Shown piece by piece: positions 1 to 9,210 of a stretch of 64,000 nt of DNA. The notes beneath the pieces were generated by a model, which was given only the letters and a program-made list of their open reading frames with translations, searched no databases and had not been told where the DNA came from. Position numbers and translations under genes: made by a program. Source of the stretch: a virus; IMG/VR virus record IMGVR_UViG_3300043411_002794, positions 1-64,000 of that record. One strand, given 5' to 3'. The number at the start of each line of letters is the position of its first letter. Within the stretch, counting starts at the first letter, position 1.

Positions 1-24
1 TAAACGTAGTAGTGCATCTGCCGC

Positions 25-498
25 CTAACTGTCAAAAACGGCCTGCAGGCGTTCCAGCGTGACCGTGTTCGTGGTCACCGGGAACGACCCGTGCTTCGGG
101 ATAGCGTACCACTCGATCTCGGCGGGCAGTGCTACGCCATCCTGCAGACCGGGAGGCAGACGGAGCAGCAGCTGATGACATTCCATCGAACGCAGTTGGG
201 GCTCGTATCGCTCCGGATCGAAGTCCGACAGCACGGCGGCATCGCCGGCGGCGGGCTCAGCATCCAGCTCGTTCAGCAGGTCGTAGCAGTAGTAGTCGAT
301 GAGCCCGCACCAGAAGTACGTTTCATAGACATCGGGCTCTGCTTGCTTCCACTTCCGCATACCCGCGATCAGGCGGGTCAGCTTGTCGAGCAGGGCCTGG
401 GTCACGGGCACAACGGCAACCCGCGACGGGCCCTCGGTGTCGTACTGCATGCTCGTGTCGAGCAGGAGATAGCGGACCTTCGTTGGTTGGTCGGTCAT
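25..498 (-). CDS. hypothetical protein (157 aa)
   Basis: I do not recognise this family. It is a 157-residue soluble protein, acidic overall, with Trp/Tyr/Cys-rich stretches (for example WCGLIDYYCYDLL) and no membrane segment. Its ATG overlaps the TGA of the upstream gene as ATGA, which indicates translational coupling within the minus-strand operon. A function cannot be inferred from position alone. Confidence 0.75.
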   Translation of the reverse strand: MTDQPTKVRYLLLDTSMQYDTEGPSRVAVVPVTQALLDKLTRLIAGMRKWKQAEPDVYETYFWCGLIDYYCYDLLNELDAEPAAGDAAVLSDFDPERYEPQLRSMECHQLLLRLPPGLQDGVALPAEIEWYAIPKHGSFPVTTNTVTLERLQAVFDS

Positions 499-1538
499 TT
501 CTTCTTTGGCTTAATGAGTCGCGACGGGGTACTCGGCGGCGGCGGGAGATCCGGCCGCACGATCACGGGCGCCAAGAAGCGGACCTTCCGCTCCTGTCGT
601 CCCGGGCCGCACCAATAGGCATGGAAATGCCCGGTGCGGATGTGTTGGTGTCGCAGCTCGTACTGCTCGTCGGTCTCGCCCTCGATCCGCTCCGGCTTCT
701 GGGCCAGCACGTCGATAGCGTGGAACTTGCCGATCGTGAAGCCGCGGGAGCTGCGGCGACGGTCCGCCTTGTCTCCCAGCTTGGCGATCAGCTCCTGATC
801 GCCGTCGGTTAGAGCGGCCCGATACTTCTGCACGTCGTCGGACAGCACGTCACGGTTCACGAACTTGTATTCCCCGGTGGCAATGAACGCCACGGAGAGC
901 ACGAGCCGCAGCATGTCGCCGGTGGACTCGCACCAAGACTCGTCCGTCGGATCTCCGGGCCGCGAGAACGGCCTCACCGTACTGGATCGCTGGTGGTCGA
1001 TCGCATCTTCGACGGTCGCGCCGGGTCGCGTCTCCAGGATATGCGAGATGTTCAGCGTCACGGCCGAATCGACGCGGTTGCCCTCGTCGTTGAACATGTT
1101 GATCTGCAGGTAGAGCAACTTCTCCGTGCCATCCGCCATTGGATTCGCCGGCACGTTTCCTTCCGTGTGCCGTCGCAGCATGGCGCTACGCTCGGCGTCG
1201 GTCGAGAAGTACACGGAGATGGTCGCTGCCTTGCGGCCCAGCAAAATGATCGGATGCTCGACGGGCAACTGCAGCGTCCAGGCCGGGAACGGAAACCGCA
1301 ACGACGTCAGCGGGATGTTGTCCAGCCGCGTCTTGAGGAACATGTCCACGTACTCAGGCCAAACCTTGTAGTAGGTCCAGTTGCTCTCCGCCAGCGCTAG
1401 GCTGCTGTTGAGGATCATCACCATCGACATTCGCGCCACAGGCCCATCCTGGGCCGCCGGCATGAACGAAGTACGCCAGCCTTGGATGATCTCTCCCGGC
1501 TTACGCCCGAGGATCGGCACCGTGTTGTAGAACTGCAT
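495..1538 (-). CDS. hypothetical protein with AcrVA2-like C-terminus (347 aa)
   Basis: Seen: a 347-residue protein whose C-terminal part carries HIRTGHFHAYWCGPG followed by a basic strand and APVIVRPD, then a Pro/Lys tail. From memory, the pattern of basic residues, G/A-H-[WF]-H-x-[YF]-W-x-G-P, basic residues and x-P-[VI]-[LI]-V is the C-terminal signature of a widespread plasmid and phage family whose founding member is the Cas12a inhibitor AcrVA2. Length (AcrVA2 is about 320 residues) also fits. The ATG has AAGGA about seven bases upstream. Function as an anti-CRISPR is inference: the family is broad and most members are untested. Confidence 0.6.
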   Translation of the reverse strand: MQFYNTVPILGRKPGEIIQGWRTSFMPAAQDGPVARMSMVMILNSSLALAESNWTYYKVWPEYVDMFLKTRLDNIPLTSLRFPFPAWTLQLPVEHPIILLGRKAATISVYFSTDAERSAMLRRHTEGNVPANPMADGTEKLLYLQINMFNDEGNRVDSAVTLNISHILETRPGATVEDAIDHQRSSTVRPFSRPGDPTDESWCESTGDMLRLVLSVAFIATGEYKFVNRDVLSDDVQKYRAALTDGDQELIAKLGDKADRRRSSRGFTIGKFHAIDVLAQKPERIEGETDEQYELRHQHIRTGHFHAYWCGPGRQERKVRFLAPVIVRPDLPPPPSTPSRLIKPKKK

Positions 1539-1577
1539 CAGGGTTTCCTTGTCGCCGGCAGCGGATCAGGTACGTCG

Positions 1578-1862
1578 TTAGTCGACTGGGTCATCAGACA
1601 GATCTCCGTTACCGGGAAACTCTACCGAGGGTAATTCAACGGCGTTCAAGAAGTATCGCAGCTTGGCCGCGTCTTCCGGGGAGATGAGCACACGGACGGA
1701 GATGTGCGCACTATCGTTCTCCCGGCTGCCTTTGAAAGACAGATAGACACCAGCATAGCCATCCATCCGCCCTTCCGTGATCTCCGCCGAGCCCCACTCA
1801 TCCAACCGGGCTACGTAGATGGAATCGCGGTACACGATTTTGGACTTCTCTTCGTCGGCCAT
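1578..1862 (-). CDS. hypothetical protein (94 aa)
   Basis: Unrecognised small acidic protein. The frame is open further upstream, but the ATG at 1862 is preferred because it has AGGA eight bases upstream and lies just after the TAA of the preceding gene. The sequence begins MADEEKSKIVYRDSIYVARL and continues with alternating hydrophobic residues suggestive of a beta-rich fold. No motif gives a function. Confidence 0.7.
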   Translation of the reverse strand: MADEEKSKIVYRDSIYVARLDEWGSAEITEGRMDGYAGVYLSFKGSRENDSAHISVRVLISPEDAAKLRYFLNAVELPSVEFPGNGDLSDDPVD

Positions 1863-1866
1863 GCGG

Positions 1867-2418
1867 TTATTCCTCGTCGAATTCTTCGTCATCGTCCTCG
1901 AAGTCGTCGTCCTCATCATCATGATCACCGACGACATTCCCGGAGCGGTCGAAGATGACGTCGGGCTGCTCGGTGCCGTCCTCGTTTCTCCACCGCAAGA
2001 CATGCGTAGTCATCTTCCAGCCGTCGTCCATGAAGGCCTGAATCGTCTCGATGCAGGTGGCCTTGTTGACGACAATCGGGTCATGGGGTGCCATACCCGG
2101 ATGCCGTTCGACCATGTCGGCATTGATCTCGTTGCGTTCCCGTTGCCACTTGGCCAGATCCAGCTCAAGTAGGCTCACGTGCAGATACGGTTCCTCGTCG
2201 TCCGGATCATCGACGCTAGCGACTTCTTTGACCCTAAACCCGTCGGGTCGCAGCATAACGGCACTGTCGCCGAGATCGACGTGCGCCTGTCCGACCATCG
2301 GCATGCCGGGCCAATTGAACCACTTCTCCAGCAAGAAATGCCCGTAAGAGCCGTCGTCGGCGTTGTAGACGACCTCCAGGAATAGGCAGCAGCGCGTGCA
2401 GGCAAACACAGTTCGCAT
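1867..2418 (-). CDS. hypothetical protein with polyacidic tail (183 aa)
   Basis: Unrecognised. The N-terminus holds a CxxCC cysteine group (ACTRCCLF) that could bind metal. The last roughly 25 residues are almost entirely Asp/Glu. Acidic tails of this kind are common in phage DNA mimics, ssDNA-binding proteins and scaffold-like proteins, but nothing here discriminates among them. Four bases separate its stop from the next start. Confidence 0.7.
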   Translation of the reverse strand: MRTVFACTRCCLFLEVVYNADDGSYGHFLLEKWFNWPGMPMVGQAHVDLGDSAVMLRPDGFRVKEVASVDDPDDEEPYLHVSLLELDLAKWQRERNEINADMVERHPGMAPHDPIVVNKATCIETIQAFMDDGWKMTTHVLRWRNEDGTEQPDVIFDRSGNVVGDHDDEDDDFEDDDEEFDEE

Positions 2419-2449
2419 AGGTTACTGTTCCAGTTAAATGTTAAGGCTG

Positions 2450-2617
2450 TTAGTCCTCGTCGCGGTCCGCGAGCTCGACGACGACCAACGAATGTAACGT
2501 CGGATTTTGCCGCCGCAGCTCAGTGAGCTTTTTGCCGAGGCCCGGCTTTCTCAGGTTCTCGGCAACAAAGGCCCGAGCCTGCTGGATCAACTGCATGGGC
2601 GTAATGGGTTCGTTCAT
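2450..2617 (-). CDS. small hypothetical protein (55 aa)
   Basis: Short, mostly helical, basic/acidic protein beginning MNEPITPMQLIQQ. The frame stays open upstream, but AGGAG lies four bases before the ATG at 2617 (one base before the alternative ATG at 2620), and the start overlaps the TGA of the preceding gene. Function unknown. Confidence 0.6.
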   Translation of the reverse strand: MNEPITPMQLIQQARAFVAENLRKPGLGKKLTELRRQNPTLHSLVVVELADRDED

Positions 2618-3444
2618 CATTCTCCTGCTTGTAAATCGATATTGCGCCGCGGGATCTCCGCCGGCGCGCCTCGTCTGCGTCGCAGCGGGGCGATCTCCGC
2701 CACTTCGAGCAGTCGCTGCATGATCTGCAGCATGCCCTGCGGCTTCCGGCTGACCCAACCGATCGTATAGTCGGCGATCATCGGGTCATTGTTCTGCTCG
2801 TCCTCGTACGACGACACGCGCACGTAGACGAACCCGTGCTTCCCGGGCTCCGGCGGATCAAACGAGATCTCCGGATCGTAGCCCAGTTCGGCAGCCTTGA
2901 GATAGCACTGCACCAGATGCTCATCATTCGCGGTCAGGCCGATATGCAGGTCCAGCAGCTCGTGCCTTGTCCGACGAACCGGGCCACGCGCAGGGGCCGT
3001 CTCAACGGCGACCCGGACAGCCTCGTGCGAGATCTCCGTCAGGATGTTGTAGACGTCGTTCAAGCGAGCTGCTGCCCGCTTACTGGCATCAGGCACCGGA
3101 TTACCGAGCGGGATCGCGTTCTTGTGTACCCGCAGCGTCTTCCGCAGATATGCCACGGCCGTCTGGGCGTAGCCGATCCCTTGCATCGCCCGGTTGATGT
3201 AGAACAGGAACTGGGCTTCGATCGGCAGGCTGCGGAACAGCGTGCGGGTGCGTCGCTGCAGGGTCGTCAACGGCTCGTGGAAGTCCACGTCGTTAAGTGG
3301 GCCGCGACTCTCCTCATGCGTTGTGCACTGGAACGGAGCCGGTGGTTCGTAGTCCGGCTCGACGACGCGAGCCATTTTGACCATCAACGCCAGCTGCAGC
3401 ATGTCGACGGGATCGGACGGCCAGGGATGTCGGTTGATCGACAT
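2617..3444 (-). CDS. hypothetical protein (275 aa)
   Basis: Unrecognised 275-residue protein. The central region is helix-rich (RTRTLFRSLPIEAQFLFYI onwards) and the C-terminus is very basic, with an RRRRG cluster, which could contact nucleic acid. It overlaps the stop codon of the upstream gene as TAATG and its own stop overlaps the next start, so the three genes are translationally coupled. Confidence 0.7.
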   Translation of the reverse strand: MSINRHPWPSDPVDMLQLALMVKMARVVEPDYEPPAPFQCTTHEESRGPLNDVDFHEPLTTLQRRTRTLFRSLPIEAQFLFYINRAMQGIGYAQTAVAYLRKTLRVHKNAIPLGNPVPDASKRAAARLNDVYNILTEISHEAVRVAVETAPARGPVRRTRHELLDLHIGLTANDEHLVQCYLKAAELGYDPEISFDPPEPGKHGFVYVRVSSYEDEQNNDPMIADYTIGWVSRKPQGMLQIMQRLLEVAEIAPLRRRRGAPAEIPRRNIDLQAGE

Positions 3445-4028
3445 TAGTCGGCGAGCTCCACGATCGGGTCTTCTTCAAACGGCACCCACGCGCCGATCTT
3501 CGCCATGATCCAGTTGAGATCTCGCCCGGTGTGCTTGATCACTTCGTTGAAGCGGACCTTCTGCTTCTCTTGATCGGCGGCGTACGCTGCCAGGGCGTCC
3601 TTCGCCGCCTCGTTGTCCTTGGTGATGTTCTGCGTCTCTTTCAACGCTTTGATGTCGAACATGTCGAACGGCAGCGTCTCACGGTAGTACGTGCGGGACG
3701 GCTCGCGCGTGGTGACCTCGATGTAATACGGCTCGGTGATCAGGCCCTGCGAAGCCTTCTTCACGAACTCCAGCAACGCTTCCTTGCTGTCCCAGGTCTC
3801 GAACCCGAACCAGCAGCCGCGGATGTCGGTGAAGTCCTTCAGATAGAAGTACTTCTGCGACTTGCTTACGATCATCGCCAGCGTTTCCGGGATCTCGCCC
3901 ACGAAGGGTCGCTTGATGCCAATCGACGACGAGTACGTTTCACTGGGCCTGTGCTCGGCGGCCAGCGTGAAGCCGTCATCCTTGATCAGCGTCACGGGGT
4001 CCAGACGGTAGATACGTTTCCGTGCCAT
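3444..4028 (-). CDS. hypothetical protein (194 aa)
   Basis: Unrecognised. The start at 4028 (MARKRIYRLDPVTL) is chosen over an upstream in-frame extension because it has AGGAG six bases upstream. The protein has mixed alpha/beta character with many aromatic residues (YFYLKDFTDIRGCWFGFETW). It is the first gene after a terminator on the minus strand, so it probably begins a transcript. Confidence 0.75.
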   Translation of the reverse strand: MARKRIYRLDPVTLIKDDGFTLAAEHRPSETYSSSIGIKRPFVGEIPETLAMIVSKSQKYFYLKDFTDIRGCWFGFETWDSKEALLEFVKKASQGLITEPYYIEVTTREPSRTYYRETLPFDMFDIKALKETQNITKDNEAAKDALAAYAADQEKQKVRFNEVIKHTGRDLNWIMAKIGAWVPFEEDPIVELAD

Positions 4029-4123
4029 GTGGGGCTCCTGAGGAGAAGAGATGCGACGGGTGTTAAATATCCCGCCAAGCCTTGGAAGTGGCAAGCAGCC
4101 AGCTGCCGACTGCGTACTAGCGC

Positions 4124-4157
4124 AAAAAGAGCGGCGAGCCTGATGCGGGCCCGCCGC
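4124..4157 (-). terminator. Rho-independent terminator
   Basis: Read on the minus strand, a 10-bp stem (arms 4148-4157 and 4131-4140, one G-U pair) encloses a 7-base loop and is followed by TCTTTTT. It lies 30 bases beyond the stop of the 4187-4495 gene and ahead of the gene starting at 4028, so it separates two minus-strand units. Confidence 0.85.
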
Positions 4158-4186
4158 CTGTATTCAATCGTGAAATAGAATACCGA

Positions 4187-4495
4187 TTAGTACGTCCAGT
4201 ACGCCGTATAGGGCGAGCCCCACGACGGCATCTCCGGCGGATTGATCGGCATCGGGTCGGGCGGAGCCGAACCCGGATTGAACGACGGACTCGAGCTGTA
4301 GTAGCCGATTCCGTTGACGTTGGCCACGAGATCGACACGGACTTCCGTGTTTTCGGGCACGTCGATTTCATACTGACTCATGGGACCGACCCCGTCCTGC
4401 GCGAACTGGAAGTTGTTGTTGAAGTAGACCTCCAACCGCAACGAACCTTGATCGCCCCAACTGTTGATCGGAATCACCACATGTGCGGACGGCAT
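4187..4495 (-). CDS. hypothetical protein (102 aa)
   Basis: Small beta-rich protein (VVIPINSW, LRLEVYFNN, TEVRVDLVANVNG) with a Gly/Pro/Tyr-rich tail ending WTY. A strong AGGAGG lies five bases before the ATG at 4495; a GTG six bases further up abuts the ribosome site and is unlikely. It directly follows the giant virion-like gene and precedes a terminator, so it may be a minor structural protein. That role is inferred from position only. Confidence 0.7.
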   Translation of the reverse strand: MPSAHVVIPINSWGDQGSLRLEVYFNNNFQFAQDGVGPMSQYEIDVPENTEVRVDLVANVNGIGYYSSSPSFNPGSAPPDPMPINPPEMPSWGSPYTAYWTY

Positions 4496-4520
4496 AGGCA
4501 CCTCCTGTGCTAACGTACCT

Positions 4521-4535
4521 GGGTTTCTAATTACC
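4521..4535 (-). repeat. TAATTA-centred intergenic motif, copy 1
   Basis: On the minus strand this reads GGTAATTAGAAACCC. It lies in the 50-base gap between the giant protein gene and the 102-residue gene, 25 bases before the ATG at 4495. Four other copies occur in the window. Confidence 0.7.
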
Positions 4536-4545
4536 TGACCAAGGC

Positions 4546-7500
4546 CTACACAGTACCAGAAGGCCCCGGATCGATCATCTTCATTATGCTTTCGGACGCA
4601 CGCGGGATCGCTGCCCGCACCAGACCCATCCCGGCACCCATGCCCGCGGCCTGCACCCGCTCGCGGTCGATCGTCTTCTGGGGCAGCTCGCGGCCGTAGT
4701 ACGTGTCGAGCAGATGCCGCATCACTTCGTTCATGGCCAGGCCGCCGACGGCGCCGATGGCCGGCTGCACGATGAAGGGAGCAGCAGGGTGCGTGACGAG
4801 CTCGTGGAGCCCGGCTTCCTTTCCGATGGTGCGGCGAACAGTTTCTCCCACATAATCCGGCATCATGTCAGCAATGACTTTGCTGGCGCTGAGTTGGCCG
4901 GCAACATGTGGAAGTTGGTGCAAAATCGGAGACAGCCATGTCCCGTTACGACGCATTTGCGGGGCATAGTTCCAGTTGCCGAAAAAGCGACCGAGTTCCA
5001 GCGCTTTACCCAATGTCGAGTGCGCCCCTGCAAGATGCGCTGCTGTTTCATCCAACAACGGTTCTGCTGTCCTCGCGATAAACGAACGACTCCGCCTTGC
5101 CTTAGATGCGAGTCTGGCCACGAGTGGAAGGCCGGCAGGATCGGCATTGTTAATAAGCCCGTGCATTACTTCATGCCGCCGCGTATTGATCGCCGAAAGG
5201 CTTGGCGGCGTACGAACAACACCAAGACCCATACCCGGATAATACGTACCGTCGGATTGGCTTCCCTTCATCGCATAATCCACGTCAGAAGAACGTACCG
5301 ACGTGCGACCACCAACAGCCCGTAGGTTAAACCCGCTCGGCGTATCCGGGTTGCCGATCTTGCTCGGCCGTACCATCGTGAACGTGCGGCGACCAGCAAG
5401 CATCTTCGGGATACTGGCAGCTTCCTTTTCGGACTCGTCTGCCCCGGCCGGCACGCCTGCCAAGGTCTTGGCGGCCTGTAGGCTGCGCGTTCCCACCGCG
5501 CGCAGGGCATTACCGAAGCCCGCTTCCTTGTCCTGCTCGCCGTCGGCGATTATCGCACCGCCTTCGCACCGTGCGATTTTTTTAGCTGTCAGAGCTCCGG
5601 TACCCGAGACGTCCATCCCCAGGGCTTCAAGCAAGTTCTGGACCTGCGGCTGAGACAGAAAGTCAGGGCTCAGCGGTACTTGCGGCTCTTTCTTCCACCG
5701 CGGCAGGGGCTCGACGCCCGCCTGCTTGGTTGCCTTTTCCTCATCCTGTCGTGTCGTTTTCGGTTTTTTGGACTGTAGTCCGCGATAAAGTCCATACCCG
5801 CCCAGCGATGTCGCCGCGCCGCCGAGCCCCAGCTTGGCGACAAGCACAGCAAGCTCCCGTTGCGACGGTTGCGACGGTTGCGACGGTTGCGACGGTTGCG
5901 ACGTCGCAGACTGTCCGCTGCGAATAACTTGCGGACTAGCCGGCGTACGGCGGGGGGCGGCGATGCGCCGCACCGTCGGCACCACTTTCTTGACAGCCGC
6001 CACGGCAGGGGCAACCGCATCTGCGGTCGGCAGCAATTTCGCCGGGTTGTAAAACGCGTGATCGAAGACAACTCCGCGACCGCCATCATTGCTGGGCGGC
6101 ATCATCCCGTGCATAAAACTTCGCAGCAGGTTCTGATTTTGCGTGTAAGAGGCTTCAGTGGGATAAGCAGCACGCTCCGCATCATTCAGCGCAAAATCCC
6201 ACAAATCCGTCAACCGCTCTTTGCCGTACGGCGTGATCTTGTGGCCGTAGCCTCCCCCCAACAATGCCGCATAATCACCCTTCAAAAAATCAAGCGACCC
6301 GCGAGGCTCCACCGTCCGATAATTCCCAGACGGTACGCCTTGCCCCTTGGCGGCTGTGAACCACTGTTCCCCGACATCCTTAAAATAAGATTTCGCGTCA
6401 TCCACCGGCAGCCCAAATGAACGACGCAGCAGCTCACGACGCATGTCGGTTGTGTCGGCCTCATACCAGCCGTGCGTCGTCGACTTAGCGCCCGGGCTTG
6501 AATTCAACGCACTCTGTAGCACCTTCTCTGCATCGTACCCAAACGGGTCTACCCGATCGATTACGTGCTCAAGTGCCTTGTCGGCGTACGGGAAATGTCG
6601 TGCAATTCTGCCGGCCGTTTCAGCGATATCCGGACCGTATTGCGTACTGAGCACGGCGTCGGCCCCCATGGTGGCGAGCAGCCCTTGATGGGCAGTACGC
6701 ACGACATTACCTGCCAACTGGCGCGTGCGATCTAATACCCGTGGCGGCCGAACCGCGCCCGTCGGCAGTTGTGGTCGATGTAGCCCCGGGATGCGCGGAG
6801 CTACCAAGAACTTAGCGGCCCTCCCCGCTGCAATTTCCATGGCATTCGGGGGCTTTGCTGTCGGTTTGAGCTTGCTCGCCAACGACCGCAACTGCAGCTT
6901 GAAACCAGCCTGCTTCGTGACCGAGTGCTCGGCCGCCGTGTCCGGCGAATCGGACTTGGCTTCCATCATTTGGTAGATGCTCTGGGGCATCAGCCCCAGC
7001 GTGGCCGGCCAATCGATCGCTCCGGCCTTCTTCTCGGTCTTCTGGCACTCGTGGCACAGCTCGGCCCGCTTCTCCCGGATCAGCTTCCCGCCGTGGCATC
7101 GGCAACCTTCGATGCGATGGCCGCAGGATCCCAGCACGCAGCCGTGTCCCATTGTGAGACCGTCCATCTGGTCGTCGGTCAGCGGACCGTTGTACGACTC
7201 CCAGAGGGAGCGATCATTTGCCATTTTTTCCGTCTTCGGTTTTTCTGGTCGTAACCAGCGATAGAGTCCGTAACCACCGGCCGCGGCCGCTGCACCACCA
7301 AGCCCCCACTTTGCTGCAGTCGGCATGTCAGCCCAAAACTGCGACATACGAGACACTCCGGACGACGCTGGCGGTGAAACAACTGGCGGTGAAGCGGCGG
7401 TCGGCGTCGCAGCCGCGGCATCGCTAGTTGCTGGTACAGTCTGCGTCGCTACAGCCGCAGACGGCGGCAAATTACGCGGCGCACCGCGCTGATTCAACAA

Positions 7501-9210
7501 ATACGCACCCGTACCTGCGGCAGCCGCAGCACCGCCAAGCACAACTGGTTTAAGTTTATTCGACGCATTCGTGACGTCGATTACGGCATCACGCACGGGC
7601 GAAAGTACCGCAGCCGGCGTCGCCCCGCCCGCCGGTTTACCAGGATAATATGCCGGGCTCGGCGTACGTAATGCTTCCTGCATCGCGAGACGGCCGCGCG
7701 TAGTAGAAAGCCACATACGGTTTGCAACAGCTTGCCCGCCAGGCAGCTGACTTAATTCACTAACAATCGGCGTAAAATGCTGGGATTGTGCGCCGGTACT
7801 CCGTGCGCGACCACGCAAGGCGTCCTCAATCACAGCCAGATCGCTGCTTGGTTGAATTCCGGCCCGTGCATTTCGCCATGTTTGTGCCAAAAAACTACGC
7901 GTAGCCGGAGCCGTTTTCGGTACAAGCGTGCCGAACAAGTTGAATTTACCGGCCTGCTTGAATAGCGACCCCGGCACCTGGTTGGCCGGCATGTGGATCC
8001 GGAAGTTGGTCGGGATGTGCGTTAGGCCCGCAAACCGACCTAGTTCGGAATCCACCCGGAACGCATCCGGAGTTTCTGCCAACAAGGCCTGCAGGATCCC
8101 GTGCTTGGCCGGATACTGCTTACGATCAGAGTGCTCCTTGGCCCGGAGCAACCTCGCGAGCGCGCTCTCCCCTTCATTCGGGATAGCCGCTCCGCTCTTT
8201 GCCGCTCCGCCCAATGCATTGTTGCGGGTGCCGAACGCAGCGTTCCCGTTGACGGTCCCCGGGGCGCCGAGACCGCTGTAGCTGGTGATCGGGTGAATGC
8301 TCGGGCTGTTACCCGGTCCCACAGACGTCCCGGTTCCCGGCTGGTCGCCGGTGGCGCCTGACTGGAAACCAATGGCCTGCTGGGCGCCGTCCGTTTGGTG
8401 GAAGCCTGGGGGCGGAGCGTCGGTCTTGGTCTTCTTTGCCAGCTCGGCTGCCTCTTCCGCCTGACGGGCCTGCAATGCGTGCAGGGCGGCCGCTGTGGGC
8501 GTTCGGAGGTGTCCCATGTGTGGAATGACCAGTTTCGCCTGGAGCGTCGTAACCGGCACAGGAGCCGCGGCACGCTTGGAAGCCGCATCCGCGAAGAATG
8601 ACCGGACCGGCCCGAAACGGCCATTATTCCTGGCCCCGAACTCTGCATTAACCCTGGCCAGATAAGGACTTACGCCCTCCAAATCCTCGTACTCATTGGC
8701 CGAAGATTTGGTTTCCAAGTCCACCATGCTTAACAAGCTTACCGGAATATGGTCCGCCTGGGCCGCTTTTGGCCGCATTTGGCAGGCATCCGCCTGGCTG
8801 GCCAGAGCTAGAAACCGGCTGAAGGGGCCGTCCGTGAGCCCTGCCAGAGCCATTTTGGTCCGGGCTAAGCCGTCCTGCAGACAGACAATCGGGGTTTGAC
8901 CCTCCGAAACCTCGCGATCAACGGCGCGGAGGCTGGGCAACTTATGGGCGAGTTCGATCGCCTCATTGAGGTTGGCCTGCTTGTGCTGCACGTGCTCAGG
9001 CAGGTGCTTGAGGTCCTTCGTATGCTCGGCCCAGCGGTGAGCCATCGCAGGGTGGTTCGCAAACATAAATTTGCGCTGGGCCTGAGACTTGAATGGCATG
9101 GCACGAGCCTCCTGCTCGCTGTGCATCGGGGCCGCGTAGGCGCCGATCTGAAAGAGAACGCAGACTGCTGCTAGGCAGCCCAAGGATACACGATAGGCTT
9201 GGTGGAACAC
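4546..9210 (-). CDS. giant virion-like protein with metallopeptidase motif (1554 aa)
   Basis: Seen: a GTG start at 9210 with GAGGAG eight bases upstream gives a signal-peptide-like N-terminus (hydrophobic VSLGCLAAVCVLFQIGAYA, then AP). An ATG at 9099 with AGGAGG eight bases upstream gives 1517 residues beginning MPFKSQAQRKFMFANHP, a module I recall from the start of phage proteins. Inside are glycine-zipper hydrophobic segments followed by Trp/Tyr-Arg and KPKT, a Cys/His-rich patch near 7050-7140, a QPS x4 repeat, and HEVMH (residues about 1346-1350) with DETAAH about 40 residues later, a gluzincin-like zinc-peptidase arrangement. A K-x-A-G motif recurs seven times. Inference: an internal or ejection protein of the virion, possibly a processed polyprotein. 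No family assignment was possible for the whole chain. Confidence 0.7.
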   Translation of the reverse strand: MFHQAYRVSLGCLAAVCVLFQIGAYAAPMHSEQEARAMPFKSQAQRKFMFANHPAMAHRWAEHTKDLKHLPEHVQHKQANLNEAIELAHKLPSLRAVDREVSEGQTPIVCLQDGLARTKMALAGLTDGPFSRFLALASQADACQMRPKAAQADHIPVSLLSMVDLETKSSANEYEDLEGVSPYLARVNAEFGARNNGRFGPVRSFFADAASKRAAAPVPVTTLQAKLVIPHMGHLRTPTAAALHALQARQAEEAAELAKKTKTDAPPPGFHQTDGAQQAIGFQSGATGDQPGTGTSVGPGNSPSIHPITSYSGLGAPGTVNGNAAFGTRNNALGGAAKSGAAIPNEGESALARLLRAKEHSDRKQYPAKHGILQALLAETPDAFRVDSELGRFAGLTHIPTNFRIHMPANQVPGSLFKQAGKFNLFGTLVPKTAPATRSFLAQTWRNARAGIQPSSDLAVIEDALRGRARSTGAQSQHFTPIVSELSQLPGGQAVANRMWLSTTRGRLAMQEALRTPSPAYYPGKPAGGATPAAVLSPVRDAVIDVTNASNKLKPVVLGGAAAAAGTGAYLLNQRGAPRNLPPSAAVATQTVPATSDAAAATPTAASPPVVSPPASSGVSRMSQFWADMPTAAKWGLGGAAAAAGGYGLYRWLRPEKPKTEKMANDRSLWESYNGPLTDDQMDGLTMGHGCVLGSCGHRIEGCRCHGGKLIREKRAELCHECQKTEKKAGAIDWPATLGLMPQSIYQMMEAKSDSPDTAAEHSVTKQAGFKLQLRSLASKLKPTAKPPNAMEIAAGRAAKFLVAPRIPGLHRPQLPTGAVRPPRVLDRTRQLAGNVVRTAHQGLLATMGADAVLSTQYGPDIAETAGRIARHFPYADKALEHVIDRVDPFGYDAEKVLQSALNSSPGAKSTTHGWYEADTTDMRRELLRRSFGLPVDDAKSYFKDVGEQWFTAAKGQGVPSGNYRTVEPRGSLDFLKGDYAALLGGGYGHKITPYGKERLTDLWDFALNDAERAAYPTEASYTQNQNLLRSFMHGMMPPSNDGGRGVVFDHAFYNPAKLLPTADAVAPAVAAVKKVVPTVRRIAAPRRTPASPQVIRSGQSATSQPSQPSQPSQPSQRELAVLVAKLGLGGAATSLGGYGLYRGLQSKKPKTTRQDEEKATKQAGVEPLPRWKKEPQVPLSPDFLSQPQVQNLLEALGMDVSGTGALTAKKIARCEGGAIIADGEQDKEAGFGNALRAVGTRSLQAAKTLAGVPAGADESEKEAASIPKMLAGRRTFTMVRPSKIGNPDTPSGFNLRAVGGRTSVRSSDVDYAMKGSQSDGTYYPGMGLGVVRTPPSLSAINTRRHEVMHGLINNADPAGLPLVARLASKARRSRSFIARTAEPLLDETAAHLAGAHSTLGKALELGRFFGNWNYAPQMRRNGTWLSPILHQLPHVAGQLSASKVIADMMPDYVGETVRRTIGKEAGLHELVTHPAAPFIVQPAIGAVGGLAMNEVMRHLLDTYYGRELPQKTIDRERVQAAGMGAGMGLVRAAIPRASESIMKMIDPGPSGTV
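5859..5903. repeat. 9-bp tandem repeat, five units
   Basis: Five perfect copies of GTTGCGACG on the plus strand. On the minus (coding) strand they encode a (Q-P-S) repeat in the giant protein, probably a flexible linker between domains. Confidence 0.9.

Noticed and set aside
5859-5903. Tandem repeats as a CRISPR array
   Set aside because: Units are nine bases with no spacers and encode Q-P-S repeats in a protein.
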